Shown here: positions 23,646 through 31,608 of the stretch, piece after piece
How positions within the stretch are numbered: the stretch's first letter is position 1
Layout: each line of letters begins with the position of its first letter
Source: an uncultured Muribaculaceae bacterium
GTDB lineage: Bacteria > Bacteroidota > Bacteroidia > Bacteroidales > Muribaculaceae
DNA length: 34,275 nucleotides
Reading direction: 5' to 3'
NCBI GenBank assembly: GCA_947178505.1
Contig: CAMWYR010000022.1
Coordinates: 1 to 34,275, forward strand
Program-made: the position numbers and the translations under genes
The notes under the pieces: model-generated
What the model saw: the letters and a program-made list of their open reading frames with translations, nothing else
Database searches by the model: none
Told to the model about the DNA's origin: nothing

Positions 23646-24407
23646 ATGAATATAGGATACCAGTGGCGGTCGATACCGCCGGTAACAAAAAACCTGATCA
23701 TCATCAACGTGGCCATCTGGCTGGTTGAAGTGCTTATACCCAATTTCGGCAATGTACTCGTGGAGCGTCTCGGCTTACGTTTCTGGGGATCGGGAGCGTT
23801 CAATCCCGTGCAGTTGTTCACGTACATGTTCCTGCACGATGATCACACCGTGCTTCATATCCTCTTCAATATGTTCACGCTCTGGATGTTCGGGCGCGTG
23901 CTCGAGCAGGTGTGGGGGCCGAAGCGTTATCTGCTATTCTATCTCGTGTGTGGCGTCGGAGCGGCGGTCACGCAGGAGGTGGTGTGGCAGCTTACATGGA
24001 TGCACGAATACATCTCCGGCATCGCACCCCTTAACGGACTGACCTACGACCACATGGCCCGGATCGTGAAGAATGCCGTCGCCACGGGCGACCCGCAGTT
24101 CGCGGCCGCTATCGAGGGAATGAAGACATCGATGGTAACCGTCGGCGCATCAGGCGCCATATTCGGCCTGCTGCTCGGCTTCGCGATGATATTCCCTAAC
24201 CTGCCGATGTATATCTTCTTCATCCCGGTGCCGATAAAGGCTAAATATATGGTGATCGGCTATGCGGTGATTGAATTGTTTCTCGGCGTATCGGGCGGTG
24301 GCACGATCGCACATTTCGCTCATCTGGGGGGTATGCTTTTCGGGTTCATCCTGCTGCTTGTCTGGAAAAAGAAAGGCACTCTGAACGGTAACAAATTCTT
24401 TTATTAA
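23646..24407 (+). CDS. Rhomboid-family intramembrane serine protease
   Basis: Rhomboids cleave transmembrane segments of other proteins inside the lipid bilayer. The 253-residue protein has the catalytic Ser169 in T-V-G-A-S-G-A-I-F-G and the catalytic His226 in A-H-F-A-H-L-G-G-M-L-F-G. The F-T-Y-M-F-L-H-x-x-x-x-H-I-L-F-N-M segment holds His71 and Asn75 of the oxyanion region. About six hydrophobic helices are visible. The frame is open back to 23535, but the upstream residues are not rhomboid-like; the ATG at 23646 gives the usual short cytoplasmic start. The EEP-family gene follows 41 bases later. Confidence 0.93.
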   Translation: MNIGYQWRSIPPVTKNLIIINVAIWLVEVLIPNFGNVLVERLGLRFWGSGAFNPVQLFTYMFLHDDHTVLHILFNMFTLWMFGRVLEQVWGPKRYLLFYLVCGVGAAVTQEVVWQLTWMHEYISGIAPLNGLTYDHMARIVKNAVATGDPQFAAAIEGMKTSMVTVGASGAIFGLLLGFAMIFPNLPMYIFFIPVPIKAKYMVIGYAVIELFLGVSGGGTIAHFAHLGGMLFGFILLLVWKKKGTLNGNKFFY

Positions 24408-24448
24408 CGGTGGGAGCACGGCCTCCCGCTATAAATTTCTTAAGGTAA

Positions 24449-25561
24449 ATGTTTATTCCTATCGTATCCCCCCTCCTGCGTCTGGCACTGGCAATCGTAT
24501 CGGTGGTGATCTACGCGCTCACGGCTGTGGCAGCCTTCGGGGGCCGGATTGATCCTGAAATCTCCTCGTTTCCGTCGGCGCTGACTCTGATCCTCCCCTA
24601 TCTCGCCTGGACCACATTCTTCATAACCGTGATCTGGCTCTGCACGCGTAAATATATTCCGGGCATTCTCGGCGTGCTGACCCTCATCGTCTGTTGGGGC
24701 CCCATAACTACCGCGAGCCCTCTTCATGGGTCAAGGAAGCCGGATCCGGGTGCCGTCACATTCTCCGTGATGACATATAATATGATTCATGGCTGGGATC
24801 TTGAAGATAAAGGGGGCGAGCGCAACCGTACAATCCAATATATCCTTGACTCGGGAGCCGACATCGTGTGTCTCCAGGAGTTGAGGGAAGTCGATGGCAA
24901 GGAGATTCCGCTCTTCACCAAGGCGCAGGAGGATTCTCTATGGAAGGTCTATCCCTACGTGCTCGGCGACCCGAAGATCGACACGAAGGTGTTGTCGAAA
25001 TATCCGGGCCGAATGATCAACTCGGGCGACCGCATTTCCGACCCTAACGACCAGGCCCGCTATTCATTCTACAAGATCAATATCCAGGGGCATGTGCTGA
25101 CGCTGGTGAATCTTCATCTTCTGTCGTTCATGCTCACTCCGAAGGAGCGTGAGGTCTTCACCGGAATTCGCTCGCTTGAGGATTTCAAGACGAGCTACCG
25201 CGAGATCAAGGGCGATATCGCCGATAAACTTAAGAAAGGATTCGTGCGCCGTAAGAAAGACACTCAGATACTTCGTAATGCGATCGAGGATATCGAAGGG
25301 CCCCTGATCCTCTGCGGCGACTTCAATGATGTGCCGGAGTCGTACGCCTACCGCACGCTGAAGGGAGATGACCTGCGCGACGCATACGTGGAGACAAACT
25401 TCGGCCCGCTTATCACCTACAACCGACATAAGATGCTCTTCCATATCGACCAGATCCTCTACAGGGGCCCGCTCCAGGCGCTGAGTGTCGACAAGGGGCG
25501 CATCCGCACCTCCGACCATTATCCCCTGATGGCCCGCTTTGCCTTCACCGACTCTGAATAA
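24449..25561 (+). CDS. Membrane-anchored endonuclease/exonuclease/phosphatase family protein
   Basis: The first ~90 residues of this 370-residue protein hold three hydrophobic segments (about 7-29, 45-64, 67-88); the rest is an EEP (DNase I-like) domain. Catalytic pieces are visible: V-M-T-Y-N-M near 107-112, the metal-binding Glu in C-L-Q-E-L-R, a V-N-L-H-L-L segment, C-G-D-F-N-D-V-P with the Asp-Asn pair, and R-T-S-D-H-Y-P with the C-terminal Asp-His. The domain probably faces the periplasm. Substrates could be nucleic acid, inositol-phosphate or lipid; the sequence does not decide. The rhomboid-EEP gene order is frequent in Bacteroidales. Confidence 0.9.
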   Translation: MFIPIVSPLLRLALAIVSVVIYALTAVAAFGGRIDPEISSFPSALTLILPYLAWTTFFITVIWLCTRKYIPGILGVLTLIVCWGPITTASPLHGSRKPDPGAVTFSVMTYNMIHGWDLEDKGGERNRTIQYILDSGADIVCLQELREVDGKEIPLFTKAQEDSLWKVYPYVLGDPKIDTKVLSKYPGRMINSGDRISDPNDQARYSFYKINIQGHVLTLVNLHLLSFMLTPKEREVFTGIRSLEDFKTSYREIKGDIADKLKKGFVRRKKDTQILRNAIEDIEGPLILCGDFNDVPESYAYRTLKGDDLRDAYVETNFGPLITYNRHKMLFHIDQILYRGPLQALSVDKGRIRTSDHYPLMARFAFTDSE

Positions 25562-25620
25562 GGCATGGCAGCGCCACGGCGGAAACGACAATTAACTATC
25601 CAAACATACGAAACAGAGAA

Positions 25621-27729
25621 ATGAAAAGACTGACAACTCTGGCCTTAGGAGCAGCAATGCTCCTGGCCGCATCCCCCAATGCTATGGCAGAGAGACAGAA
25701 TCCGTTTCTGCAGCCTTACGACACGAAGTATGAAATCGCGCCGTTCGACCGCATCGAGACATCCGACTTCATCCCGGCTATAAAGGCCGGCATCGAGGAA
25801 CAGGATCAGGCAATCTTCAACATTATCCGCAACCGCGCGGTGCCTGATTTTGACAACACTATCCTCCCGCTCGAGAATCTTTCGCCGATTCTGGAGCGCG
25901 TGAGCGGCGTGTTCTATCATTATCTTGAGGCTCTGGGCACCCCGGAATTCGCAGCGATGGCCGATGAGGCGATTCCGTTGCTGAATGACGCCCAGAACAA
26001 GTTGTTTCTCAACGATCTGCTTTTCCAGCGTATCAAGCAGGTGTATGACATGCGCAACGAGATGGGCCTCACGCCCGTGCAGAAGCGCCTGGTCGAGAAG
26101 TATTACCGCCAGTTTGCGGAGCAGGGCGCGGCTCTTCCGGCCGATAAGAAAGCAGAGTTGGTGCGAATCAATGATGAGCTTTCGAAACTCTTCATCCAGT
26201 TCAACCGCAATCTTCTCGCGGCTACGAATCAGTTTGCCGTGATTGTCTATGATAAGGATGAGCTTGCTGGTCTGCCGGAGTCGTCTGTAGCCGTAGCGGC
26301 TGAGGAAGCCGGTGCACGCGGCCTGACCAACAGCTGGGTATTCACGCTCCATGCGCCGAGCCGTCTGCCGGTGCTCCAGTATGCCGACTCGCGCGGTCTC
26401 CGCAAGGCCATCTACCAGGGCTATACGAATCTTGCCTCTTACGGCGATTATTCCAACTATCCGGTCATCTCCAATATCATCGCCTTGCGCAATGAGAAAG
26501 CGAAACTGATGGGCTTCGATAATTTCGCGCAGATGATGACATCGCGTGTAATGGCGAAGACTCCCGAGGCTGCCACGCAGCTTCTTCTGCAGGTGTTTGA
26601 GCCGGCGGTGCAACGCAGCAAGGAGGAGGTGGCTGACATGCAGGCCTATGTTGACGCTCAGGGCGGCGGTTTCAAGATAGCTCCGTGGGATTATTACTAT
26701 TATGCTGATAAGGTTAAGAAGCAGAAATTTGACCTTGACGAGGCAGAGGTGCGCCCTTATTTCGAACTGAATAACGTGCTGAAGGGAATGTTTGATCTCA
26801 CGGAGAAGGTCTACGGCGTGAAGATGGTGCCGATGCCTGATGCTCCTAAGTATATCGAGGATATGCAGGTCTACGACGTGGTTGATGCCAAGACCGGTGA
26901 GCATATCTCGGTGTTCATGTGTGATTATTTCCCGCGCGACACGAAGCGCCAGGGTGCATGGATGGAGCAGATGCAGAGTGCCGGGCTTTATGGCGACGGC
27001 AAGATGAAGCGTCCGATCGTGTATAACGTCGGTAACTTCACGAAGCCGGCCGGTGATACTCCGTCGCTCCTTACTATCGATGAGGTGGAGACGATGTTCC
27101 ACGAATTCGGTCACGCACTGCAGGGCATGCTGACCACGGCTCCCTATAAGTCGCTGGCGGGCACGAATGTTGACCGCGACTATGTGGAGATGTCGTCGCA
27201 GATGAACGAGCATTGGGCGTTCGCTCCCGAGGTGCTTAAGAGCTATGCCAAGCATTATCAGACGGGCGAGACAATTCCTGACGAACTTGTAAAGAAACTT
27301 GAAGCTGCATCGAAGTTCAATCAGGGATTTGTGACTACGGAGCTTGCTGGAGCCGCTCTGCTCGATATGATGTATGGCCAGACTCCGGCTGTTGACGACG
27401 TCAAGGTGTTTGAGGCTGAGGTGGCACAGAAGATCGGCATGCCGGAGGAAATCACCTTCCGCTACCGCTCGCCCTACTTCAAGCACATCTTCGGCGACGA
27501 CGGCTACGCGTCGGGCTATTACACCTATCTCTGGGCGCAGGTGCTTGAGGCCGACGCATGGGAGAAGTTTGAGAAAGACGGCATCTTCAATAAGAAGACC
27601 GCCGAGAGCTTCAAGAAGAATATCCTCGAATCGGGCGACACTGAAGATGCAATGGTGCTCTTCAAGAAATTCCGTGGCCACGAGCCCGACGCCAAGGCGC
27701 TTCTCCGCCTCCGCGGCTTCGAGAAATAA
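25621..27729 (+). CDS. dcp: M3-family metallopeptidase (peptidyl-dipeptidase type), exported
   Basis: The 702-residue zinc peptidase has a signal peptide (M-K-R-L-T-T-L-A-L-G-A-A-M-L-L, cleavage near A-M-A) and the M3 catalytic motif H-E-F-G-H at residues 494-498 in T-M-F-H-E-F-G-H-A-L-Q. A following E-M-S-S-Q segment supplies the third zinc ligand, and the late F-R-Y-R-S-P-Y-F-K-H-I-F-G and G-Y-A-S-G-Y-Y-T-Y-L-W segments are typical. Peptidyl-dipeptidase Dcp removes C-terminal dipeptides; the related oligopeptidase A has similar motifs, so the exact cleavage preference is inferred. With an export signal it should act in the periplasm. It lies 59 bases after the EEP gene and is followed by a terminator. 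Confidence 0.9.
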   Translation: MKRLTTLALGAAMLLAASPNAMAERQNPFLQPYDTKYEIAPFDRIETSDFIPAIKAGIEEQDQAIFNIIRNRAVPDFDNTILPLENLSPILERVSGVFYHYLEALGTPEFAAMADEAIPLLNDAQNKLFLNDLLFQRIKQVYDMRNEMGLTPVQKRLVEKYYRQFAEQGAALPADKKAELVRINDELSKLFIQFNRNLLAATNQFAVIVYDKDELAGLPESSVAVAAEEAGARGLTNSWVFTLHAPSRLPVLQYADSRGLRKAIYQGYTNLASYGDYSNYPVISNIIALRNEKAKLMGFDNFAQMMTSRVMAKTPEAATQLLLQVFEPAVQRSKEEVADMQAYVDAQGGGFKIAPWDYYYYADKVKKQKFDLDEAEVRPYFELNNVLKGMFDLTEKVYGVKMVPMPDAPKYIEDMQVYDVVDAKTGEHISVFMCDYFPRDTKRQGAWMEQMQSAGLYGDGKMKRPIVYNVGNFTKPAGDTPSLLTIDEVETMFHEFGHALQGMLTTAPYKSLAGTNVDRDYVEMSSQMNEHWAFAPEVLKSYAKHYQTGETIPDELVKKLEAASKFNQGFVTTELAGAALLDMMYGQTPAVDDVKVFEAEVAQKIGMPEEITFRYRSPYFKHIFGDDGYASGYYTYLWAQVLEADAWEKFEKDGIFNKKTAESFKKNILESGDTEDAMVLFKKFRGHEPDAKALLRLRGFEK

Positions 27730-27750
27730 CTAATCATAGAAAGATACGAA

Positions 27751-27787
27751 AGAGGCGGTCGCTCATGTAGCGGTCGCCTCTTTTTTT
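27751..27787 (+). terminator. Intrinsic terminator of the M3 peptidase gene
   Basis: A 13-base stem (27751-27763 with 27769-27781, including two G-U pairs) and a 5-base loop lead straight into seven T residues, 21 bases after the stop codon. Confidence 0.92.
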
Positions 27788-27788
27788 A

Positions 27789-27848
27789 TGGCTCCATCCA
27801 CTAAAAATCCGCCGCCCTGGCATTAAGAAATTTTAGTGGATGGAGCCA
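27789..27848. repeat. 60-base inverted-repeat element, MITE-like
   Basis: Two perfect 18-base inverted repeats (27789-27806 and 27831-27848, ends reading TGGCTCCATCCACTAAAA) flank a 24-base centre. The left end abuts the T-run of the terminator. The GGCTCC-type tips recall ends of some insertion sequences, for example the ISL3 family, but I see no target-site duplication and no transposase. It may be a minimal non-autonomous element, or a structured RNA/termination element. Confidence 0.5.
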
Positions 27849-28447
27849 AATTGGGGAATATGGAGGAAAGTTTTACGGGCCTGGAGCGATGCTCCCGGCC
27901 CGTTAGAAGATTTGCGACCTCGCGTCGGAATCTTTCATGATTGGATTAAGGTTAAATAATCAATTACCCTGTTGTTTGCATTTCTTGATGGTCTTTCCTA
28001 TGGTATTAGATTTAAAGCAACAAGTGATGATTATGAAGCTTTGAGTGTTGAGTTGTCAAGGTATCGGATCTAAAGATTATAGATTGCGATAGATTGTATG
28101 GTAGGTGGCACTTGCGTGCCGGTGAGTTATCGTTGGTATCAGCGGCTGACGCTGATGGTTGGGTTGTCTTGAGTTTTTATGGCATCAGCTTTTGAGTTGC
28201 AAGATTGGCTTAATTGCAATTTGCTATGATGCTGAGCGTCTGACGGCGGTTATTTCCGTTTTGACAATGCAAAATTACAAACTATAGGGGCTTGTTCAAA
28301 ATTTTTTATGATGTTATACAACATGTTTTTGCTTTTTTATTATCGCAATTAAGCAGATTGGCAGCAAAACACACAACAAACGAGCGCAATCAGGGGTTAA
28401 ATAGGAAGAATACCGCGTCAGCAGGGCGCATTCATCATTACCTACCT
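27849..28447. other. AT-rich gene-poor segment
   Basis: About 600 bases without a convincing gene, visibly more AT-rich than its neighbours from about 27905 onward. It contains a 13-base hairpin with one mismatch (27875-27887 with 27891-27903), a possible gene remnant (27963-28073), and two small hairpins (28107-28120 and 28139-28155). Near 28261-28288 a TTGACA-N16-TATAGG sequence resembles a proteobacterial promoter rather than the Bacteroidota type. The open frame from 28292 into the lipid kinase gene is not family-like before 28448. Confidence 0.5.
27963..28073 (+). pseudogene. Possible remnant of a protein-coding gene
   Basis: A 36-codon stretch reads I-T-L-L-F-A-F-L-D-G-L-S-Y-G-I-R-F-K, then A-T-S-D-D-Y-E-A-L-S-V-E-L-S-R-Y-R-I and a stop. 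The protein-like composition and the stop codon just upstream suggest the tail of a decayed gene. I do not recognise the family, and it could be chance. Confidence 0.25.
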
Positions 28448-29485
28448 ATGGCAAACGAAACACGCAGGATATTACTGATCATCAATCCGATTTCGGGCAC
28501 GATGTCGAAAGAGGGACTCGAAGAGAGGGTTACCGCGCGCCTTGCCAAGGCAGGGTTTGCGGTTGAGACGGCCTATACCGAGCGGGCCGGCCATGGGTTT
28601 GAACTGGCAGCACGCGCCGCCGATAAAGGATATTACGGTGTGATCGCCGCCGGCGGCGACGGCACGGTGAATGAAATTGCCGGTGCGCTGCGCGACACCT
28701 CCACGATAATGGGTATCCTCCCTTTCGGCTCCGGCAACGGACTGGCCCGGCATATCTACGGATCGATCGATGTGGACCATGCGCTCGACATCATAGCCCG
28801 CGATTTTCCCCAGCAGTGCGACTACGGACTCGTGAACGGTTCACCTTTCTTCTGCACATTCGGACTCGGTTTCGACGCAAAGGTGAGCCAGCAGTTCAGC
28901 CGCGCGTCGACGCGCGGACTCGCCACTTACCTGAAGAGCGCGATTCAGGAATATCTGAGCTACTCCCCCACGGAATATGAAATCACAGCCGGCGACCGGC
29001 GCATGAAGGTTAAGGCTTTCATCGTGGCCGTATGTAACGCCTCGCAGTATGGCAACAATGCCTACGTGGCGCCTCACGCCTCCATCCGCGACGGAATGCT
29101 CGACATCATCATCATCCATCCCGGGAATCCTATTACACGCGCGATAGCAGGCGTGGAGCTCTTCACCGGCAAACTCGACCATAATCTCCTCATTGAGTCC
29201 ATGCGCGTGGAGAAAGCAACCATCCGTCACCTGCCCGGACCCGGACATATCGACGGCGAACCCATAATGACTCCCGAGACTCTTCAGATTGAATGCCGTA
29301 AAGGGGCTCTACGCATATTCTACGACCCTGACAAACCATCTTTCCGTCCCTTCATCACTCCGATTGAGGCGATAAGAAGCGACTCGCAGTTCGTCATGCG
29401 CGAAAATACGCGCCTTGCTATACGTAATATCAAGGAAAAAATCAGCAAAGTGCTAAAAAATGATAACGGCGAAGCGAAAAAATAA
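28448..29485 (+). CDS. Diacylglycerol kinase family lipid kinase
   Basis: The 345-residue protein belongs to the DagK/YegS lipid kinase family, which phosphorylates diacylglycerol or related lipids with ATP and recycles diacylglycerol at the inner membrane. Motifs: I-I-N-P-I-S-G at 11-17, the nucleotide-binding A-G-G-D-G-T-V-N-E (68-76), and P-F-G-S-G-N-G-L-A-R (92-101). F-G-L-G-F-D-A and the C-terminal H-I-D-G-E-P motif complete the fold. In-frame codons extend upstream to 28292 but are AT-rich and not family-like, so the ATG at 28448 is chosen. It stands alone, with a new promoter immediately downstream for the next gene. Confidence 0.92.
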   Translation: MANETRRILLIINPISGTMSKEGLEERVTARLAKAGFAVETAYTERAGHGFELAARAADKGYYGVIAAGGDGTVNEIAGALRDTSTIMGILPFGSGNGLARHIYGSIDVDHALDIIARDFPQQCDYGLVNGSPFFCTFGLGFDAKVSQQFSRASTRGLATYLKSAIQEYLSYSPTEYEITAGDRRMKVKAFIVAVCNASQYGNNAYVAPHASIRDGMLDIIIIHPGNPITRAIAGVELFTGKLDHNLLIESMRVEKATIRHLPGPGHIDGEPIMTPETLQIECRKGALRIFYDPDKPSFRPFITPIEAIRSDSQFVMRENTRLAIRNIKEKISKVLKNDNGEAKK

Positions 29486-29512
29486 TAAAAACCGCCAAAA
29501 AGAGAGGTAATG

Positions 29513-29544
29513 TTTGGCGCAAAAGATAATTTTTTATAATTTTG
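29513..29544 (+). promoter_or_regulatory. Canonical promoter of the TPR protein gene
   Basis: TTTG at 29513-29516 and TAATTTTG at 29537-29544 are separated by 20 bases, matching both Bacteroidota boxes. The start point would be near 29551, which rules out the in-frame ATG at 29542 and supports the start at 29572. Confidence 0.8.
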
Positions 29545-29571
29545 CATTTTAGAAAAAAGACAAAACAAAAT

Positions 29572-30252
29572 ATGGCTCATAAAAACGAAGTCGAAGAACA
29601 GAACGCATTCGACAAACTGGACACCAACCTCGGCAACGCGACTGAAAAGATTGCGGGCAACAAGAAGGTGATTCTCTGGGTAGTAGGCGGCATCGCCATC
29701 GTGGCAGCATTTGTGCTCAGCTATCTCTTTATCTATCGTAACCCCCGCCTCAACAAGGCTTTCGAAGCCTACAGCCAGGTTGAGATGAAAGCCCTCGGCA
29801 ATGACTCGGTGGCCGCAGGCGAATATAAGAAGGTGGCGGATCAGTATTCCAACACGCAGGCCGGTGAGCTCGCCGCCCTCAGCGCCGCAGAATCATACTA
29901 TAACCTCGGCAAATATAAGGAGGCTGCCGCTGAGCTTGAGAAGTTTGACTGCTCTGAGCCCGTGCTCGCAGCCAATGCGCTCATCCTTACCGGCGACTGC
30001 TACGTGAACCTTAAGAACTACGACAAGGCGCTCGACTATTTCAAGAAAGCCCTCAAGAAGGCCGACAAGAACCCGCAGATCGCCCCCCGCGTGCTCCTTA
30101 AGGAGGCTAATATCTTCGACGAGCAGAAAAAGTATGACAAGGCGCTCGAATGCTACGAGGAAATCAAGAGCAACTATCCCGAATTCGAAGTGGGCAACGG
30201 CCTCGGCATCGATGCTTACATCGCCCGTGAGAAGGCTCGCCTCGGTAAATAA
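29572..30252 (+). CDS. Membrane-anchored tetratricopeptide-repeat protein
   Basis: The 226-residue protein has a hydrophilic start, one membrane helix (about 27-48: V-I-L-W-V-V-G-G-I-A-I-V-A-A-F-V-L) and then TPR-like helix pairs. Examples are A-E-S-Y-Y-N-L-G-K-Y-K-E-A-A-A-E-L, A-L-I-L-T-G-D-C-Y-V-N-L-K-N-Y-D-K-A-L-D-Y-F-K-K-A, and K-K-Y-D-K-A-L-E-C-Y-E-E-I. The topology recalls YfgM-type proteins that hold client proteins near the Sec translocon, but orthology is not established. It has its own strong promoter and terminator, so it is a single-gene unit. Confidence 0.85.
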   Translation: MAHKNEVEEQNAFDKLDTNLGNATEKIAGNKKVILWVVGGIAIVAAFVLSYLFIYRNPRLNKAFEAYSQVEMKALGNDSVAAGEYKKVADQYSNTQAGELAALSAAESYYNLGKYKEAAAELEKFDCSEPVLAANALILTGDCYVNLKNYDKALDYFKKALKKADKNPQIAPRVLLKEANIFDEQKKYDKALECYEEIKSNYPEFEVGNGLGIDAYIAREKARLGK

Positions 30253-30316
30253 TCGCCTCCGCGATTACTGAACTCGACATTTCTACATAAAATAATAAAA
30301 CATTTGCTTATTTTAT

Positions 30317-30358
30317 GAAAAGGGGTCCGGACTCTCGAGTCTTGACCCTTTTCTTTTT
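30317..30358 (+). terminator. Intrinsic terminator of the TPR gene
   Basis: An outer stem (30317-30327 with 30344-30353, one bulged G) encloses an inner GACTC/GAGTC pairing and is followed by five T residues. It lies about 65 bases after the stop codon and immediately before the M16 peptidase gene. Confidence 0.85.
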
Positions 30359-30369
30359 AACAAGTCTTG

Positions 30370-31593
30370 ATGATGAACGAGGTATTAATCCATAGCCTGC
30401 CCAACGGCCTGCGCGTGGCCGCGCGTAAGGCTGAGAGCAACGTGTCGTACATCGGCATCCTCACTAACGCCGGCAGCCGCGATGACGGCGCCGGGCGCGA
30501 CGGACTCGCCCACTTTGTGGAGCATACACTCTTCAAGGGCACGCCCACTAAGCGCAGCTGGATCGTGAACAACCGCATGGAGCTTATCGGCGGCGAACTC
30601 AACGCCTACACCACCAAGGAGGAGATAATGCTCTACACCACGGCTCTGGCCGGATTCGAGGAGCGCGCGATCGAACTTCTGGCCGACCTCGTGGCGAATG
30701 CCTCGTTTCCGGCTCAGGAGCTGGATCTGGAGCGCAACGTGGTGCTGGAGGAAATCCATTCGTATCACGACAATGCGGCCTATGCGGTGTTTGATGAGTT
30801 TGACGAGCTTTTTTTCGCCGGTTCGCCCCTGGCGCATAATATCCTCGGATATGAGGAGAGCGTGCGACGCCTCGATCATGACGACTGCCGCGGATTTGTG
30901 GAGAAATGGATGGCGCCGGAGAATATGGTGATCTATTGCGTCACACCCGCCGACCCGGAGAAGTGCATCAGGCTGATCGAGCGGCATCTGGGCACGCTGC
31001 AGCGTGCGATGCCGGCTTCCGACAGGAACGTGCCGACTCCAAACGCACCCTTCCGCGAGATCCGCAACCGCGACAACCATCAAGCAAACGTGCTCACGGG
31101 TACTCGCGTTTTCGATGCGCGCGACCCGCGCCGGTATGCCCTCTATCTCTTCTCCAACATTCTCGGAGGCGCTGCAATGAACTCGCGGCTCAACCGTGAA
31201 CTGCGCGACCGCCGCGGACTGGTCTACACCGTGGAGAGCAGTATCTCACTCTATTCGGACACGGGACTGTTTCAGGTCTATTTCGGGGCCGAACCGGCGA
31301 AGTGCAGGAAGTGTCTTGACATCATCAGGAAGGAAATCGAGCGCATGGCCTCGGCGCCATTGTCCGACCGCACTTTCTCGCAGGCGCGCCAGCAACTTTG
31401 CGGTCAGCTGCTCGTGAGCGGCGAGAACCGCGAGAATAACGCGATGAACCTCGCCAAGAGCCTTCTGCGCCATGGCTGCGTACGCGACAATAATCATACG
31501 GCCGAGCAGATAATGAAACTGACTCCGGCCGACCTGCTCGAGATGGCCCGCTTCGTAGCCGACTCTCCTTTCTCTACCCTCACTCTCTTATAA
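30370..31593 (+). CDS. M16-family metallopeptidase
   Basis: The 407-residue zinc peptidase of the insulinase/processing-peptidase family has the inverted zinc motif H-F-V-E-H at residues 48-52 (G-L-A-H-F-V-E-H-T-L-F-K-G-T), with the distal Glu in V-V-L-E-E-I-H-S-Y. The second-half domain contains the R-G-L-V-Y-T-V-E-S segment typical of the family. No signal peptide is seen, so it is probably cytosolic, digesting peptides. The start at 30370 is taken because the terminator of the previous gene ends at 30358; a TTG at 30367 is less likely. It is followed by dusB after 15 bases. Confidence 0.92.
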   Translation: MMNEVLIHSLPNGLRVAARKAESNVSYIGILTNAGSRDDGAGRDGLAHFVEHTLFKGTPTKRSWIVNNRMELIGGELNAYTTKEEIMLYTTALAGFEERAIELLADLVANASFPAQELDLERNVVLEEIHSYHDNAAYAVFDEFDELFFAGSPLAHNILGYEESVRRLDHDDCRGFVEKWMAPENMVIYCVTPADPEKCIRLIERHLGTLQRAMPASDRNVPTPNAPFREIRNRDNHQANVLTGTRVFDARDPRRYALYLFSNILGGAAMNSRLNRELRDRRGLVYTVESSISLYSDTGLFQVYFGAEPAKCRKCLDIIRKEIERMASAPLSDRTFSQARQQLCGQLLVSGENRENNAMNLAKSLLRHGCVRDNNHTAEQIMKLTPADLLEMARFVADSPFSTLTLL

Positions 31594-31608
31594 ATAGCAT
31601 ATTATCAG

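Noticed and set aside
25645..27681. 678-codon open frame on the minus strand
   Set aside because: It is antisense to the M3 peptidase gene with its clear zinc motif; the His/Leu/Arg-rich translation is typical of a shadow frame.
28292..28447. 52-residue N-terminal extension of the lipid kinase
   Set aside because: The upstream codons are AT-rich and not family-like; the conserved kinase start is at 28448.
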